From an uncultured Paracoccaceae bacterium (GTDB taxonomy: Bacteria > Pseudomonadota > Alphaproteobacteria > Rhodobacterales > Rhodobacteraceae): a stretch of 64,000 bases of DNA. The translations under genes were made by a program, and so were the position numbers. The notes below the pieces were generated by a model. That model was not told the DNA's origin. It was given only the letters and a program-made list of their open reading frames with translations, and did not search any database. Numbering within the stretch: position 1 is the first letter of the stretch; each line of letters opens with the position of its first letter. Location of the stretch: assembly GCA_937895435.1 (NCBI GenBank), contig CALAXT010000072.1:1-64000 (forward strand), written 5' to 3'. Shown one piece after another: positions 8,314-16,374 of the stretch.

Positions 8314-9921
8314 TCATTGCACGCTCAGCGCGGATATGGGCGCAGCGCCTGCGCGTCTGGCCATGAATTGATCCAATTGTGCGATCTGCTCTGCGCTTAA
8401 CCGTAACCCCAACTTGGTGCGACGCCAAACAACATCCTGCGCCGTCAGCGCATATTCCCGATCCATCAGCCAGATCACTTCGCGTTCGCTCAAGCTTGCC
8501 CCAAAGCTCTGCCCCAGATCTGCCTCGCACGCAGCCCCCGACAACAGCGGCCAAGCATCCGTGCCATAGCCACGGATCAGCCGCTGCGCCCAAAATGGCG
8601 TCAGAAATGGATAATCTTGCACCAGCCGTGTGATCAGGTTCCCCACATCGGACACCGCAAAATCACCGCCCGGCAGTGCCACACCCGCCGTCCAATCGCC
8701 TGGCATTTCCGCAAAGAACGGCGCAATCGCAACCATCGCGTCCTCGGCGAGCTTGCGATAGGTGGTGATTTTGCCACCAAAAATATTCAAGATCGGCGCA
8801 CCAGTGCTGGTATCCACCTTCAAGGTATAGTCGCGCGTCGCAGCGGTGGCGCTGCTGGCGCCATCATCATAAAGTGGCCGCACACCAGAATAAGCCCAGA
8901 CGATATCATCTTGGGTGATTTCATTTCGCAAATATGTGTTGATGAACGCAACCAGATATCCCCGCTCCTCTGGGGTGCATTCTGGGGCCACATCAGGGTC
9001 ACGATGTTCCTCATCGGTGGTGCCGATCAGGGTAAAATCTGTTTCATAAGGAATGGCAAAAATGATGCGGCCATCCGTTCCTTGAAAAAAATAGCATTTA
9101 TCATGGTCAAACAATCGCCGCGTGACAATATGACTGCCACGCACCAACCGCACACCTTCATTCGACGACAACCGCACCTTGTCATGGATGATATCGCCCA
9201 CCCAAGGGCCGGCTGCATTCACCAGCATCCGTGCCGATACAACCTGCACAGCCCCGGTTTGTGTATCTTTCAGATGCACCTGCCACAGCCCATCCACCAC
9301 GCGGGCCGATACGACTTTGGTGCGCGTCATGATCTTTGCGCCGCGGCTTTCCGCATCGCGCCCATTCAGCACAACCAACCGCGAATCTTCAATCCAGCAA
9401 TCCGAATACTCAAAGGCCTTTTCAAATCGCGCTTTCAGTGGCGCACCTTCGGGGCTTCCCTGCAACGCCAACGTCTGCGTGCCAGGCAGGATTTTGCGCC
9501 CCCCAAGATGATCGTAAAGAAACAGCCCAAAGCGGATCAGCCAAGCCGGCCGCCGCCCCTTCATCCAAGGCATCACAAGATTAAGAATACGCGATGTTGG
9601 GGTATCAGCCTCAAAGCGCATATCGCTTGCATAGGGCAGTACAAAGCGCAACGGCCAGCTGATGTGCGGCATGGCGCGCAACAGCGTTTCACGCTCAGCC
9701 AGGGCGTGACGAACCAGATTGATCTCAAAATATTCCAAATAGCGCAGCCCACCGTGAAACAGCTTGGTGGATGCCGATGAAGTGGCTGATGCCAGATCGT
9801 TCATTTCAGCCAAACCAACACGCAGGCCGCGCCCGGCTGCATCACGCGCAATGCCGCAGCCATTGATGCCACCACCAATAACAAACAGGTCATACTCTGC
9901 ATGAACAGCGCGCGACGTCAC
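8314..9921 (-). CDS. glpD: Glycerol-3-phosphate dehydrogenase (FAD)
   Basis: Oxidises sn-glycerol 3-phosphate to dihydroxyacetone phosphate at the membrane and passes electrons to quinone. The FAD fold is at the N-terminus (FVIGGGINGCGIARDAAGRG), followed by LASATSSASTKLFHGGLRYLE, the substrate-domain features FAIPYETDFTLIGTTDEEH and SGVRPLYDDG, and a C-terminal helical domain. About 535 residues, usual for GlpD. I chose GTG 9921 because GAGGGGGG lies just upstream; a GTG at 9939 would place that site inside the gene. It is the first gene of the operon and divergent from glpR. Confidence 0.95.
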   Translation of the reverse strand: MTSRAVHAEYDLFVIGGGINGCGIARDAAGRGLRVGLAEMNDLASATSSASTKLFHGGLRYLEYFEINLVRHALAERETLLRAMPHISWPLRFVLPYASDMRFEADTPTSRILNLVMPWMKGRRPAWLIRFGLFLYDHLGGRKILPGTQTLALQGSPEGAPLKARFEKAFEYSDCWIEDSRLVVLNGRDAESRGAKIMTRTKVVSARVVDGLWQVHLKDTQTGAVQVVSARMLVNAAGPWVGDIIHDKVRLSSNEGVRLVRGSHIVTRRLFDHDKCYFFQGTDGRIIFAIPYETDFTLIGTTDEEHRDPDVAPECTPEERGYLVAFINTYLRNEITQDDIVWAYSGVRPLYDDGASSATAATRDYTLKVDTSTGAPILNIFGGKITTYRKLAEDAMVAIAPFFAEMPGDWTAGVALPGGDFAVSDVGNLITRLVQDYPFLTPFWAQRLIRGYGTDAWPLLSGAACEADLGQSFGASLSEREVIWLMDREYALTAQDVVWRRTKLGLRLSAEQIAQLDQFMARRAGAAPISALSVQ

Positions 9922-9992
9922 GAAATCCCCCCTCGGCACAAGTGCGCCCTGAAGAAACCATAGATTCCGAAAACCCTACCAGCAAGTCTTAT

Positions 9993-10043
9993 TTTCGTTA
10001 CGTTTCGATTTTATAAATTCTACGCATATTTCGCACATTTACG
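9993..10043. promoter_or_regulatory. Putative GlpR operator: two pairs of 10-bp-spaced TTTCG repeats
   Basis: TTTCG occurs at 9993-9997, 10003-10007 and 10029-10033, and TTACG at 10039-10043. Within each pair the copies are exactly 10 bp apart, one helical turn, the arrangement expected for direct-repeat operators of DeoR-family GlpR. They lie 72-122 bp upstream of glpD and 101-151 bp upstream of glpR, so one protein could control both directions. The repeats are visible; the assignment to GlpR is inferred. Confidence 0.5.
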
Positions 10044-10143
10044 ATAATTTATCTGGCGTATCACTTTTTGAATATTCGAATCGGCAGCTTCTTGGTTGAT
10101 TTGAACGCCCCGTCCCGCATAGGATCGCGCCAAGGAGCATCCG

Positions 10144-10902
10144 ATGTCACAGACCATTCGCCACCCCGAAATTCTCGAAGCCGCCCGGCGCCAAGGCAAA
10201 GTCACGGTTGAAGGGCTGGCTGAGCAATTTGGGGTGACCTTGCAAACCATCCGCCGCGACCTGACCGAACTGGCAGACGCGGGTAAGTTAGAGCGGGTGC
10301 ATGGCGGCGCGATCTTACCCTCTGGCACCACCAACATTCTTTACCAAGAACGCCAAACCCTGAACCAAGTCGCAAAACGTGATATTGCGCGGGCCTGTGC
10401 CCGGCATATCCCGGATGGCAGCTCACTTTTTCTAAACATCGGCACCAGCACCGAGGCAGTCGCCCGGGAATTGCTGCACCACCGCGATTTGATGGTGGCA
10501 ACCAACAATCTGAATGTCGCCAACACCTTGCTTGCCAATCAAGACTGTCAAATCATTTTGACTGGCGGTGCCCTGCGTCGTGCCGATGGTGGCCTGATCG
10601 GCCCACTGACCGTTGCAACCGTGTGCCAATTCAAGTTTGATTTTGCTGTCATTGGCTGTTCAGCGATGGATACAGATGGTGACCTGCTCGACTTCGACAT
10701 TCAAGAGGTCGGCGTTAGCCAAGCCATCATTGGACAATCGCGGCGGACCTTTTTGGTGGCAGATTGTTCAAAATTCACCCGTACAGCCCCCGCCAAAATC
10801 GCCTCTTTGTCAGAGCTTGACACGTTCTTCACCGACAAACCTCTGCCAGCGGCACTCTCTCAACGTTGCAAAGAGTGGCAGACCAAGGTTGTGATCAGCT
10901 AG
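10144..10902 (+). CDS. glpR: DeoR-family repressor of glycerol genes
   Basis: A 252-residue regulator with an N-terminal DeoR winged helix-turn-helix (HPEILEAARRQGKVTVEGLAEQFGVTLQTIRRDL, then LERVHGGA) and a C-terminal sugar-phosphate sensor domain with LNIGTSTEAVAR and GGALRRADGGLIGP. Such proteins normally lose DNA binding in the presence of glycerol 3-phosphate. Divergent from glpD with the tandem TTTCG repeats between them. Its 3' end overlaps the convergent ackA by 8 bp. Confidence 0.9.
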   Translation: MSQTIRHPEILEAARRQGKVTVEGLAEQFGVTLQTIRRDLTELADAGKLERVHGGAILPSGTTNILYQERQTLNQVAKRDIARACARHIPDGSSLFLNIGTSTEAVARELLHHRDLMVATNNLNVANTLLANQDCQIILTGGALRRADGGLIGPLTVATVCQFKFDFAVIGCSAMDTDGDLLDFDIQEVGVSQAIIGQSRRTFLVADCSKFTRTAPAKIASLSELDTFFTDKPLPAALSQRCKEWQTKVVIS

Positions 10903-12034
10903 GCATGACAGCCATCACCCCCACAGCCTCTCGCGCGATCTGGGCCTCTTCTTCGGCCGGAATGATCCAGATTGGCTGCTTGGCCGTTGCACGGTGAATG
11001 TGGCGCGCAGCTCTCACATTCGCGTCTTCATCAAGGTCCAATCCCAACCACGCCAACCCCTGAATGATTTGGGCGCGCACATGCGCATCATGTTCGCCGA
11101 TCCCACCGGTAAAGGCCACCGCATCCAGCCCCCCCATCGCCGCAATCATCGAGCCTGCGTGGCGCACCGCCCAATAACAAAAATGCGCAACTGCAAACGC
11201 TGCCTGCGGGGTTTTCGCAGCATGCAGCGCCCGCATGTCACTGTGCCCGCCCAGCGCCAACAACCCGCTTTCTTTGTTCAAGATTTCGCCCGCGCGGGCA
11301 ATGCCATGATCTGCGGCCAAGCGCAGTACGGCATTTCCATCCATCGATCCCGCCCGCGTGCCCATCGTCAGACCATCCAGCGGCGAATAGCCCATTGTTG
11401 TGGCGACAGACCGCCCATCTTTGATCGCACAGATTGAGGCGCCATTGCCCAAATGCAGCGCCAACAAGCGTGCCGGCATCTGGCCCGGACAAAGTTCAGC
11501 CACCCGGGCCACCAGCCCCGCATAGCTAAGCCCGTGAAAGCCAAAACGGCGCAGACCCGTGGCCTCTGCTGAGGCTGGGATGGCGTATCGGCGTGCCACA
11601 TCGGGATTGGTCGCGTGAAACGCGGTATCAAAACTGGCATATTGTGCCAAATTGGGTGCAACTGCGGCCAGCGCACGGATACCTGCCAGATTGGCCGGGT
11701 TGTGCAATGGCGCCAATGGCACGCAGGCCTCAATCGCGGCCTCAATCTGGGGGGTGATGCGGCAGGCCTGCACCAAATCGCCCCCACCATGCACCACCCG
11801 GTGCGCCGCTGCACGAAACGCTTCAACCGGCAGTCCGTTTTGTGCCAAGACGTCAAGCGCCAGTTGCAAAGCGGCCCGGTGATCACGAACGGCACAGGTC
11901 TGGCGATAAGGCCCAATCTCAACCCTGCCCAACCCACCGATTTCGCTGACCTGCCCCGAAAGCCGCGGCCGCAAATCGGCATCAAACACCGCCAGCTTGA
12001 CCGAGGACGATCCAGAATTCAGAACCAAAAGCAT
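10895..12034 (-). CDS. ackA: Acetate kinase
   Basis: Interconverts acetyl phosphate plus ADP with acetate plus ATP. The acetokinase signatures are clear: LVLNSGSSSVK at the N-terminus, HRVVHGG, SFDTAFHATNP, GFHGLSY, LHLGNGAS and TMGTRAGSMDGN. The length of 379 residues is slightly short but complete. Its ATG directly abuts the stop of the TSUP exporter gene, so it belongs to the taurine operon, where Xsc makes acetyl phosphate. A phosphotransacetylase is the usual partner of xsc and none is seen in this window. Confidence 0.93.
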   Translation of the reverse strand: MLLVLNSGSSSVKLAVFDADLRPRLSGQVSEIGGLGRVEIGPYRQTCAVRDHRAALQLALDVLAQNGLPVEAFRAAAHRVVHGGGDLVQACRITPQIEAAIEACVPLAPLHNPANLAGIRALAAVAPNLAQYASFDTAFHATNPDVARRYAIPASAEATGLRRFGFHGLSYAGLVARVAELCPGQMPARLLALHLGNGASICAIKDGRSVATTMGYSPLDGLTMGTRAGSMDGNAVLRLAADHGIARAGEILNKESGLLALGGHSDMRALHAAKTPQAAFAVAHFCYWAVRHAGSMIAAMGGLDAVAFTGGIGEHDAHVRAQIIQGLAWLGLDLDEDANVRAARHIHRATAKQPIWIIPAEEEAQIAREAVGVMAVMPS

Positions 12035-12793
12035 CTAAACCACCGATTTAATCAAACCCATCACCGCCAACCCCGCCAATAAGATCAGCGCAAGACGGCG
12101 AAACTCTTGTGGGTCTGTTTTCAAAAAATGGCGCCCACCCAGCGCGATCCCAGCCCCGATAAACGGCAACGACAGCCCCACTGCATAAAGCGTGTCCCAC
12201 GTCACCATTCCATGCAACCACATCACCGGTGCCGAATACAGATCAAGCAGGGCAAAGTACAAAATCAACGTCGCCCGAAAGACAACAGCCGGGATGCGCT
12301 GCGCTGCAAAAAATGTGGCCACAGGCAATCCCCCCATGCCGGGCGCATTGGCCAAACCTGATAAAAGCCCTGTCAGCACATGCGCGCCCCGCCCAACCTG
12401 CCCGCGCAATGTCCAGCCTGCCAATAAAACCCCACACATAACCAACACATAAATGGCAATAACGCCGCGCGCAGCATCTGCGCTGATCCCCGTCAATGCC
12501 CAAAGGCCCAACGGCAGCCCCACCACCGCCCCAACCATCAACAGCCCGACACGCCGCCACGCAACATCGCGCCAGACGCCTGACCATTGCTGCGCTGTCA
12601 TCAAGAATTCGCAGAACATGACAACGGCCACAAAATTCAGCGGGTTCGTGACCAAGGATGACGCGCTCACAATCAGCGCCGAAAAACCAAAGCCCGAATA
12701 CCCGCGCACAAAGGCCGCCACAAAAAATGCAAACGCCATATAGCCCGCCGCCAGCGGTGACATTTCAAACGGCAGAACAACAGCCAGCGTCAT
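12035..12793 (-). CDS. tauE: TSUP-family membrane transporter, probable sulfite exporter
   Basis: A 252-residue protein of the TauE/SafE (TSUP) family with about seven or eight hydrophobic segments, starting around residues 14-30 (AAGYMAFAFFVAAFVRG), with the family-like YSGFGFSALIVS near the N-terminus and NAPGMGGLPVATFF in the second half. It lies between xsc, which releases sulfite, and ackA, so export of sulfite is the likely role. The family is certain; the substrate is inferred from context. Confidence 0.78.
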   Translation of the reverse strand: MTLAVVLPFEMSPLAAGYMAFAFFVAAFVRGYSGFGFSALIVSASSLVTNPLNFVAVVMFCEFLMTAQQWSGVWRDVAWRRVGLLMVGAVVGLPLGLWALTGISADAARGVIAIYVLVMCGVLLAGWTLRGQVGRGAHVLTGLLSGLANAPGMGGLPVATFFAAQRIPAVVFRATLILYFALLDLYSAPVMWLHGMVTWDTLYAVGLSLPFIGAGIALGGRHFLKTDPQEFRRLALILLAGLAVMGLIKSVV

Positions 12794-12857
12794 GACCGCC
12801 TGTCAGAAAAATGGGCCTGCAGCCGCCACTTTGGCCAATACCGCAGACCCCCAACCA

Positions 12858-14633
12858 TCAGACGACCTGCTCACGCATATCAGCGGCTGAAATTCCGGCA
12901 ACAGCCACCGGCTTTTTCATCGCATCGCGGCGGAAGGGCTCGCCCAGTTCTTGATTGATCATCGCCTCAATCAAGGTCGTTTTGCCGTGGGTCATCTGAT
13001 CATCAATGGCTTTGGCCAGCGCCTCGCGCAGCTCATCCATCGTGTGAACCACGACACCTTGCAACCCGCACGCCTGCGCCATCTTGGCATAAGACACGCT
13101 GGTATCCAGTTCGGTTCCCACAAAATTGTCGTCATACCAAAGCGTTGAGTTGCGCTTTTCCGCACCCCATTGATAGTTGCGGAACACAACTTGGGTGACA
13201 GCTGGCCATTCAAGGCGACCAATTGCCGTCAATTCGGTCACAGCAATCCCAAAAGCACCATCGCCTGAAAACCCAACCACAGGCACATCTGGGCAGCCAA
13301 TTTTAGCCCCCACCACTGACGGCAGACCGTATCCACAGGGGCCAAACAGCCCAGGCGCCAAATATTTGCGCCCCTCATCAAAGGTTGGATAGGCATTGCC
13401 GATGGCGCAGTTATTCCCAATATCAGACGAAATAATGGCATTGCGCGGCAGCGCTGATTGAATGGCACGCCACGCCATGCGCGGGCTCATCCAATCTGGC
13501 TTGGCATCACGGGCGCGCTGATTCCAGCTGGTGCCGGGGTCGTCATCTTCGTGATCCATGCTGGACAGTTGCTGGGCCCAGGCTGATTTGGTCTGCGCAA
13601 TCGTCGCACGCCGCGCATCACGCCCAGCATCGCCCGCGGTGTCTGACAGTCGCGCCAACAGCGCCTCAGCCACTTTGCGGGCATCTCCGATGATTCCGAC
13701 TGATACCTTTTTGGTCAAGCCAATCCGATCAGGATTGATATCAACTTGAATGATTTTGGCGGTCTTGGGCCAGTAATCCAACCCATAACCCGGCAGCGTT
13801 GAGAATGGGTTGAGCCGGGTGCCCAGACACAGCACCACATCGGCCTGTGCAATCAACTGCATCCCAGCCTTTGATCCGTTATACCCCAGCGGCCCCGCAA
13901 ACAACGGATGGGTGCCGGGAAATGCGTCATTGTGCTGATAGCCGACACACACCGGCGCATCCAGCCGCTCAGCCAGCGCCATCGTGGCCGGGATCGCACC
14001 GCCCAAAACAACCCCAGCCCCATTCAAAATCACCGGGAATTTCGCCGAAGACAACAGATCAGCCGCAGCCGACAGCGCCGCATCGCCCCCCGATGGGCGT
14101 TCGAACGCCACGATTTCGGGCAGATCGATATCAATCACCTGCGTCCAGAAATCACGCGGCATGTTGATCTGTGCCGGGGCCGAGGCGCGGCGGGCGTTCA
14201 TGATGACGCGATTAAGAACCTCGGCCACGCGCGCCGGGTCGCGCACTTCTTCTTGATAGGCCACCATGTCTTTGAACAGCGCCATCTGTTCCACTTCTTG
14301 AAACCCGCCCTGACCAATCGTTTTGTTTGCAGCCTGCGGCGTAACCAAGAGCAGCGGCGTATGGTTCCAATAGGCCGTTTTGACGGCGGTCACGAAATTG
14401 GTGATTCCGGGGCCATTTTGCGCAATCATCATGCTCATTTTGCCCGAGGCACGGGTATAGCCATCAGCCATCATCCCGCCCGATCCTTCGTGGGCACAAT
14501 CCCAAAAAGTAATGCCAGCTTTGGGAAACAAATCAGAAATTGGCATAAAGGCAGAACCGATGATGCCAAAGGCATGGCAAATCCCATGCATCTGCAAAAC
14601 TTTGACAAAGGCTTCTTCGGTGGTCATTCGCAT
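12858..14633 (-). CDS. xsc: Sulfoacetaldehyde acetyltransferase
   Basis: A thiamine-diphosphate enzyme that cleaves sulfoacetaldehyde with phosphate into sulfite and acetyl phosphate. The 591-residue protein has the N-terminal pyrimidine-binding domain (FGIIGSAFMPISDLFPKAG with the catalytic Glu region AHEGSGGMMADGYTR), a central domain, and the C-terminal diphosphate domain with SDIGNNCAIGNAYPTF and GDGAFGIAVTELTAIGRLEWP. ATG 14633 was chosen because AAGGAG precedes it by 8 nt; an upstream start adds residues not expected in Xsc. It follows tauR, and two ATAGGGCCAG repeats lie in the upstream gap. Confidence 0.95.
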   Translation of the reverse strand: MRMTTEEAFVKVLQMHGICHAFGIIGSAFMPISDLFPKAGITFWDCAHEGSGGMMADGYTRASGKMSMMIAQNGPGITNFVTAVKTAYWNHTPLLLVTPQAANKTIGQGGFQEVEQMALFKDMVAYQEEVRDPARVAEVLNRVIMNARRASAPAQINMPRDFWTQVIDIDLPEIVAFERPSGGDAALSAAADLLSSAKFPVILNGAGVVLGGAIPATMALAERLDAPVCVGYQHNDAFPGTHPLFAGPLGYNGSKAGMQLIAQADVVLCLGTRLNPFSTLPGYGLDYWPKTAKIIQVDINPDRIGLTKKVSVGIIGDARKVAEALLARLSDTAGDAGRDARRATIAQTKSAWAQQLSSMDHEDDDPGTSWNQRARDAKPDWMSPRMAWRAIQSALPRNAIISSDIGNNCAIGNAYPTFDEGRKYLAPGLFGPCGYGLPSVVGAKIGCPDVPVVGFSGDGAFGIAVTELTAIGRLEWPAVTQVVFRNYQWGAEKRNSTLWYDDNFVGTELDTSVSYAKMAQACGLQGVVVHTMDELREALAKAIDDQMTHGKTTLIEAMINQELGEPFRRDAMKKPVAVAGISAADMREQVV

Positions 14634-14718
14634 GGCGCAGGCTCCTTGATGTCTGGTCTCGCCGCATCGCAAAAATGGGGCGGTTGCGTCAAACCTTAGG
14701 GCCAAGCGCTGCGGGGCG

Positions 14719-14751
14719 ATAGGGCCAGCACCCTGACTGGAATAGGGCCAG
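14719..14751. promoter_or_regulatory. Two ATAGGGCCAG direct repeats upstream of xsc (putative TauR site)
   Basis: Identical copies lie at 14719-14728 and 14742-14751, 23 bp apart, immediately after the tauR stop and 86-118 bp upstream of xsc. Read on the coding strand they are CTGGCCCTAT, close to the CTGGACYTAA repeats that I recall being reported for TauR of Rhodobacter capsulatus. This suggests xsc has its own TauR-dependent promoter besides read-through from tpa. Confidence 0.6.
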
Positions 14752-16275
14752 TTACAAACCCGCAGATCCGGCCTTTTGGCCCTCGTGCGCGCGCAAGCCG
14801 CGCGCGATCAGCGCGATACCTTCGGCGATGCGATTGGCCGGGATTGAAGAATAAGCCAATCTATAAAATTCACACCCCACCCTACTGCTGCCAGAATCAC
14901 TGCTGCCAGAACCACTGGGGCCAAAAAACACCCGCCCCGGTTCAATCAGCACCCCCTGCTCGCGCAAGCGCAGCGCCAATTTTTCGGAATCACCGCCATC
15001 AGGCATCCGCATCCAAAAACTTGATCCGCCAAATTCTCCTTTTCCCGCAATCATCAGCCCTTCGGCGCGTATCGCCTCATCCATAATTGTGCGACGACGG
15101 CGATAGGCGGCTTTCATACGGTTGATCAGCGCATCATGATGGCCAAGCGACAAAAAATAAGCGGCGGTGCGCTGAATATGGCCGGGGGGGTGGCGCAACA
15201 CAGTGGCGCGCAGGGCGCGGGCCTCGTCAATAAACGCGGCTGGCCCGACAATGTAACCCAGTCGCAATCCCGGAAAAAGCGATTTGGAAAACGATCCCAA
15301 GTGGACAACCCGCCCATTGCGATCAAGCGACTTTAGCGACGGCGATACCGGCCGCAGAAACGACATTTCAAATTCGTAATCATCCTCGACGATCACCATA
15401 TCTTCTCTCTCCGCCCGCGCCAGCAAATCATGGCGACGCCCAAGCGGCAGGGTGGCATTGGTTGGGCATTGATGGCTGGGGGTGGTAAAAACCACATTCA
15501 CCCCGGCTGGTACCGCATCGGGGGGCAACCCCTCTTCGTCAACATCGACAAAGTGCATCTGCGCACCCGTTTGCGCCAAAATAGCGTGCAAGCCGGGATA
15601 GCTCGGGTTTTCCAATGCGCACACACGCCCCGGCCCCAACAACACCTCGGCCGCTAACCAAAGCGCGTTTTGTGCCCCCATCGTCAACAAAACCTCTTCG
15701 GGGCGTGCTTCAATGCCGCGGCGCGGCAAGATCGTGCGCAGAATATATTGGATCAAAAGCGGGTCATCACGTTCATAATAATCGCGGGTCAGCGCCTCAA
15801 AATCTTTGCGACCCAGCGCACGCAGCGCACATGCCCGCCAATTCTGGTGATCAAAAAGCGTCGGATCGGTCTGGCCATAAATAAAGGCAAACGGGTAATC
15901 GCGCCAATCTTCAGGGCGGGAGATGCGCGCGGGCGCAGAAAACCGACGCCCTGTTAGGGTTGCAAAATCAACCGCTTCACGTTTTGGGCCCATCTCAATC
16001 GGAAAAGCCGGGCCAGACGGCGCGCTTTGTGACACGAAATAGCCCGATCGCCCACGCGATACTAAATAATCATCAGATAAAAGCTCGGTATAGGCCAGGG
16101 TGACGGTAATCCGCGCAACCCCCAAATGTTGCGCCAAGCCCCGGGTTGAGGGCAGCTTTTCGCCTAATGGGAATCGCCCCGAAACAATTCCTTCGGCGAC
16201 CATCTGGCGAATACGCTGTTGCAGTGTGCCAGCCCCGGTTTCCGTCAATCGGAACGCTTCAACAGGGATCGCCAC
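14752..16275 (-). CDS. tauR: MocR/GntR-family taurine regulator
   Basis: An N-terminal GntR winged helix (LPSTRGLAQHLGVARITVTLAYTELLSDDYL) is fused to a class I aminotransferase-like PLP domain with VEDDYEFEMSF and the Schiff-base region HLGSFSKSLFPGLRLGY. This is the MocR architecture of TauR, which activates taurine genes. I place the start at GTG 16275 (507 residues) because GAGG sits just upstream; a GTG at 16317 is the alternative but would make the coding region overlap two CTGGCC-type repeats. The C-terminal part includes a local serine-rich insertion (GPSGSGSSDSGSSR). The order tpa-tauR-xsc is that known from Rhodobacter capsulatus. Confidence 0.88.
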   Translation of the reverse strand: MAIPVEAFRLTETGAGTLQQRIRQMVAEGIVSGRFPLGEKLPSTRGLAQHLGVARITVTLAYTELLSDDYLVSRGRSGYFVSQSAPSGPAFPIEMGPKREAVDFATLTGRRFSAPARISRPEDWRDYPFAFIYGQTDPTLFDHQNWRACALRALGRKDFEALTRDYYERDDPLLIQYILRTILPRRGIEARPEEVLLTMGAQNALWLAAEVLLGPGRVCALENPSYPGLHAILAQTGAQMHFVDVDEEGLPPDAVPAGVNVVFTTPSHQCPTNATLPLGRRHDLLARAEREDMVIVEDDYEFEMSFLRPVSPSLKSLDRNGRVVHLGSFSKSLFPGLRLGYIVGPAAFIDEARALRATVLRHPPGHIQRTAAYFLSLGHHDALINRMKAAYRRRRTIMDEAIRAEGLMIAGKGEFGGSSFWMRMPDGGDSEKLALRLREQGVLIEPGRVFFGPSGSGSSDSGSSRVGCEFYRLAYSSIPANRIAEGIALIARGLRAHEGQKAGSAGL

Positions 16276-16276
16276 A

Positions 16277-16308
16277 CTGGCCTCATCATGTTGGAAAACT
16301 GGCCCTAT
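16277..16308. promoter_or_regulatory. CTGGCC-type repeat pair before tauR (putative TauR site)
   Basis: CTGGCCCTAT at 16299-16308 and the related CTGGCCTCAT at 16277-16286 lie 22 bp apart, nearly the spacing of the pair before xsc but in the opposite orientation. They are just upstream of the chosen tauR start and suggest autoregulation. The second copy is imperfect and partly overlaps the ribosome site. Confidence 0.45.
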
Positions 16309-16319
16309 CAGCACCACAA

Positions 16320-16349
16320 ACAGGCGTCACCTGTCAAGGTGGCGCCTGT
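16320..16349 (-). terminator. Strong hairpin between tpa and tauR
   Basis: ACAGGCGTCACC (16320-16331) and GGTGGCGCCTGT (16338-16349) form a 12-bp stem with one mismatch around TGTCAA, starting 26 bp after the tpa stop. On the minus strand only TTTG follows, so it is a weak intrinsic terminator at best and may instead attenuate or stabilise the tpa transcript. Confidence 0.5.
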
Positions 16350-16374
16350 GCATCTTTCAAAGCCCGGCGTGAGA

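Noticed and set aside
8617-9780. 387-codon open frame on the plus strand opposite glpD
   Set aside because: GlpD motifs on the minus strand are unambiguous and the plus-strand product has no family pattern.
13908-14699. 263-codon open frame opposite xsc
   Set aside because: Antisense to a well-conserved ThDP enzyme, no recognisable motif.
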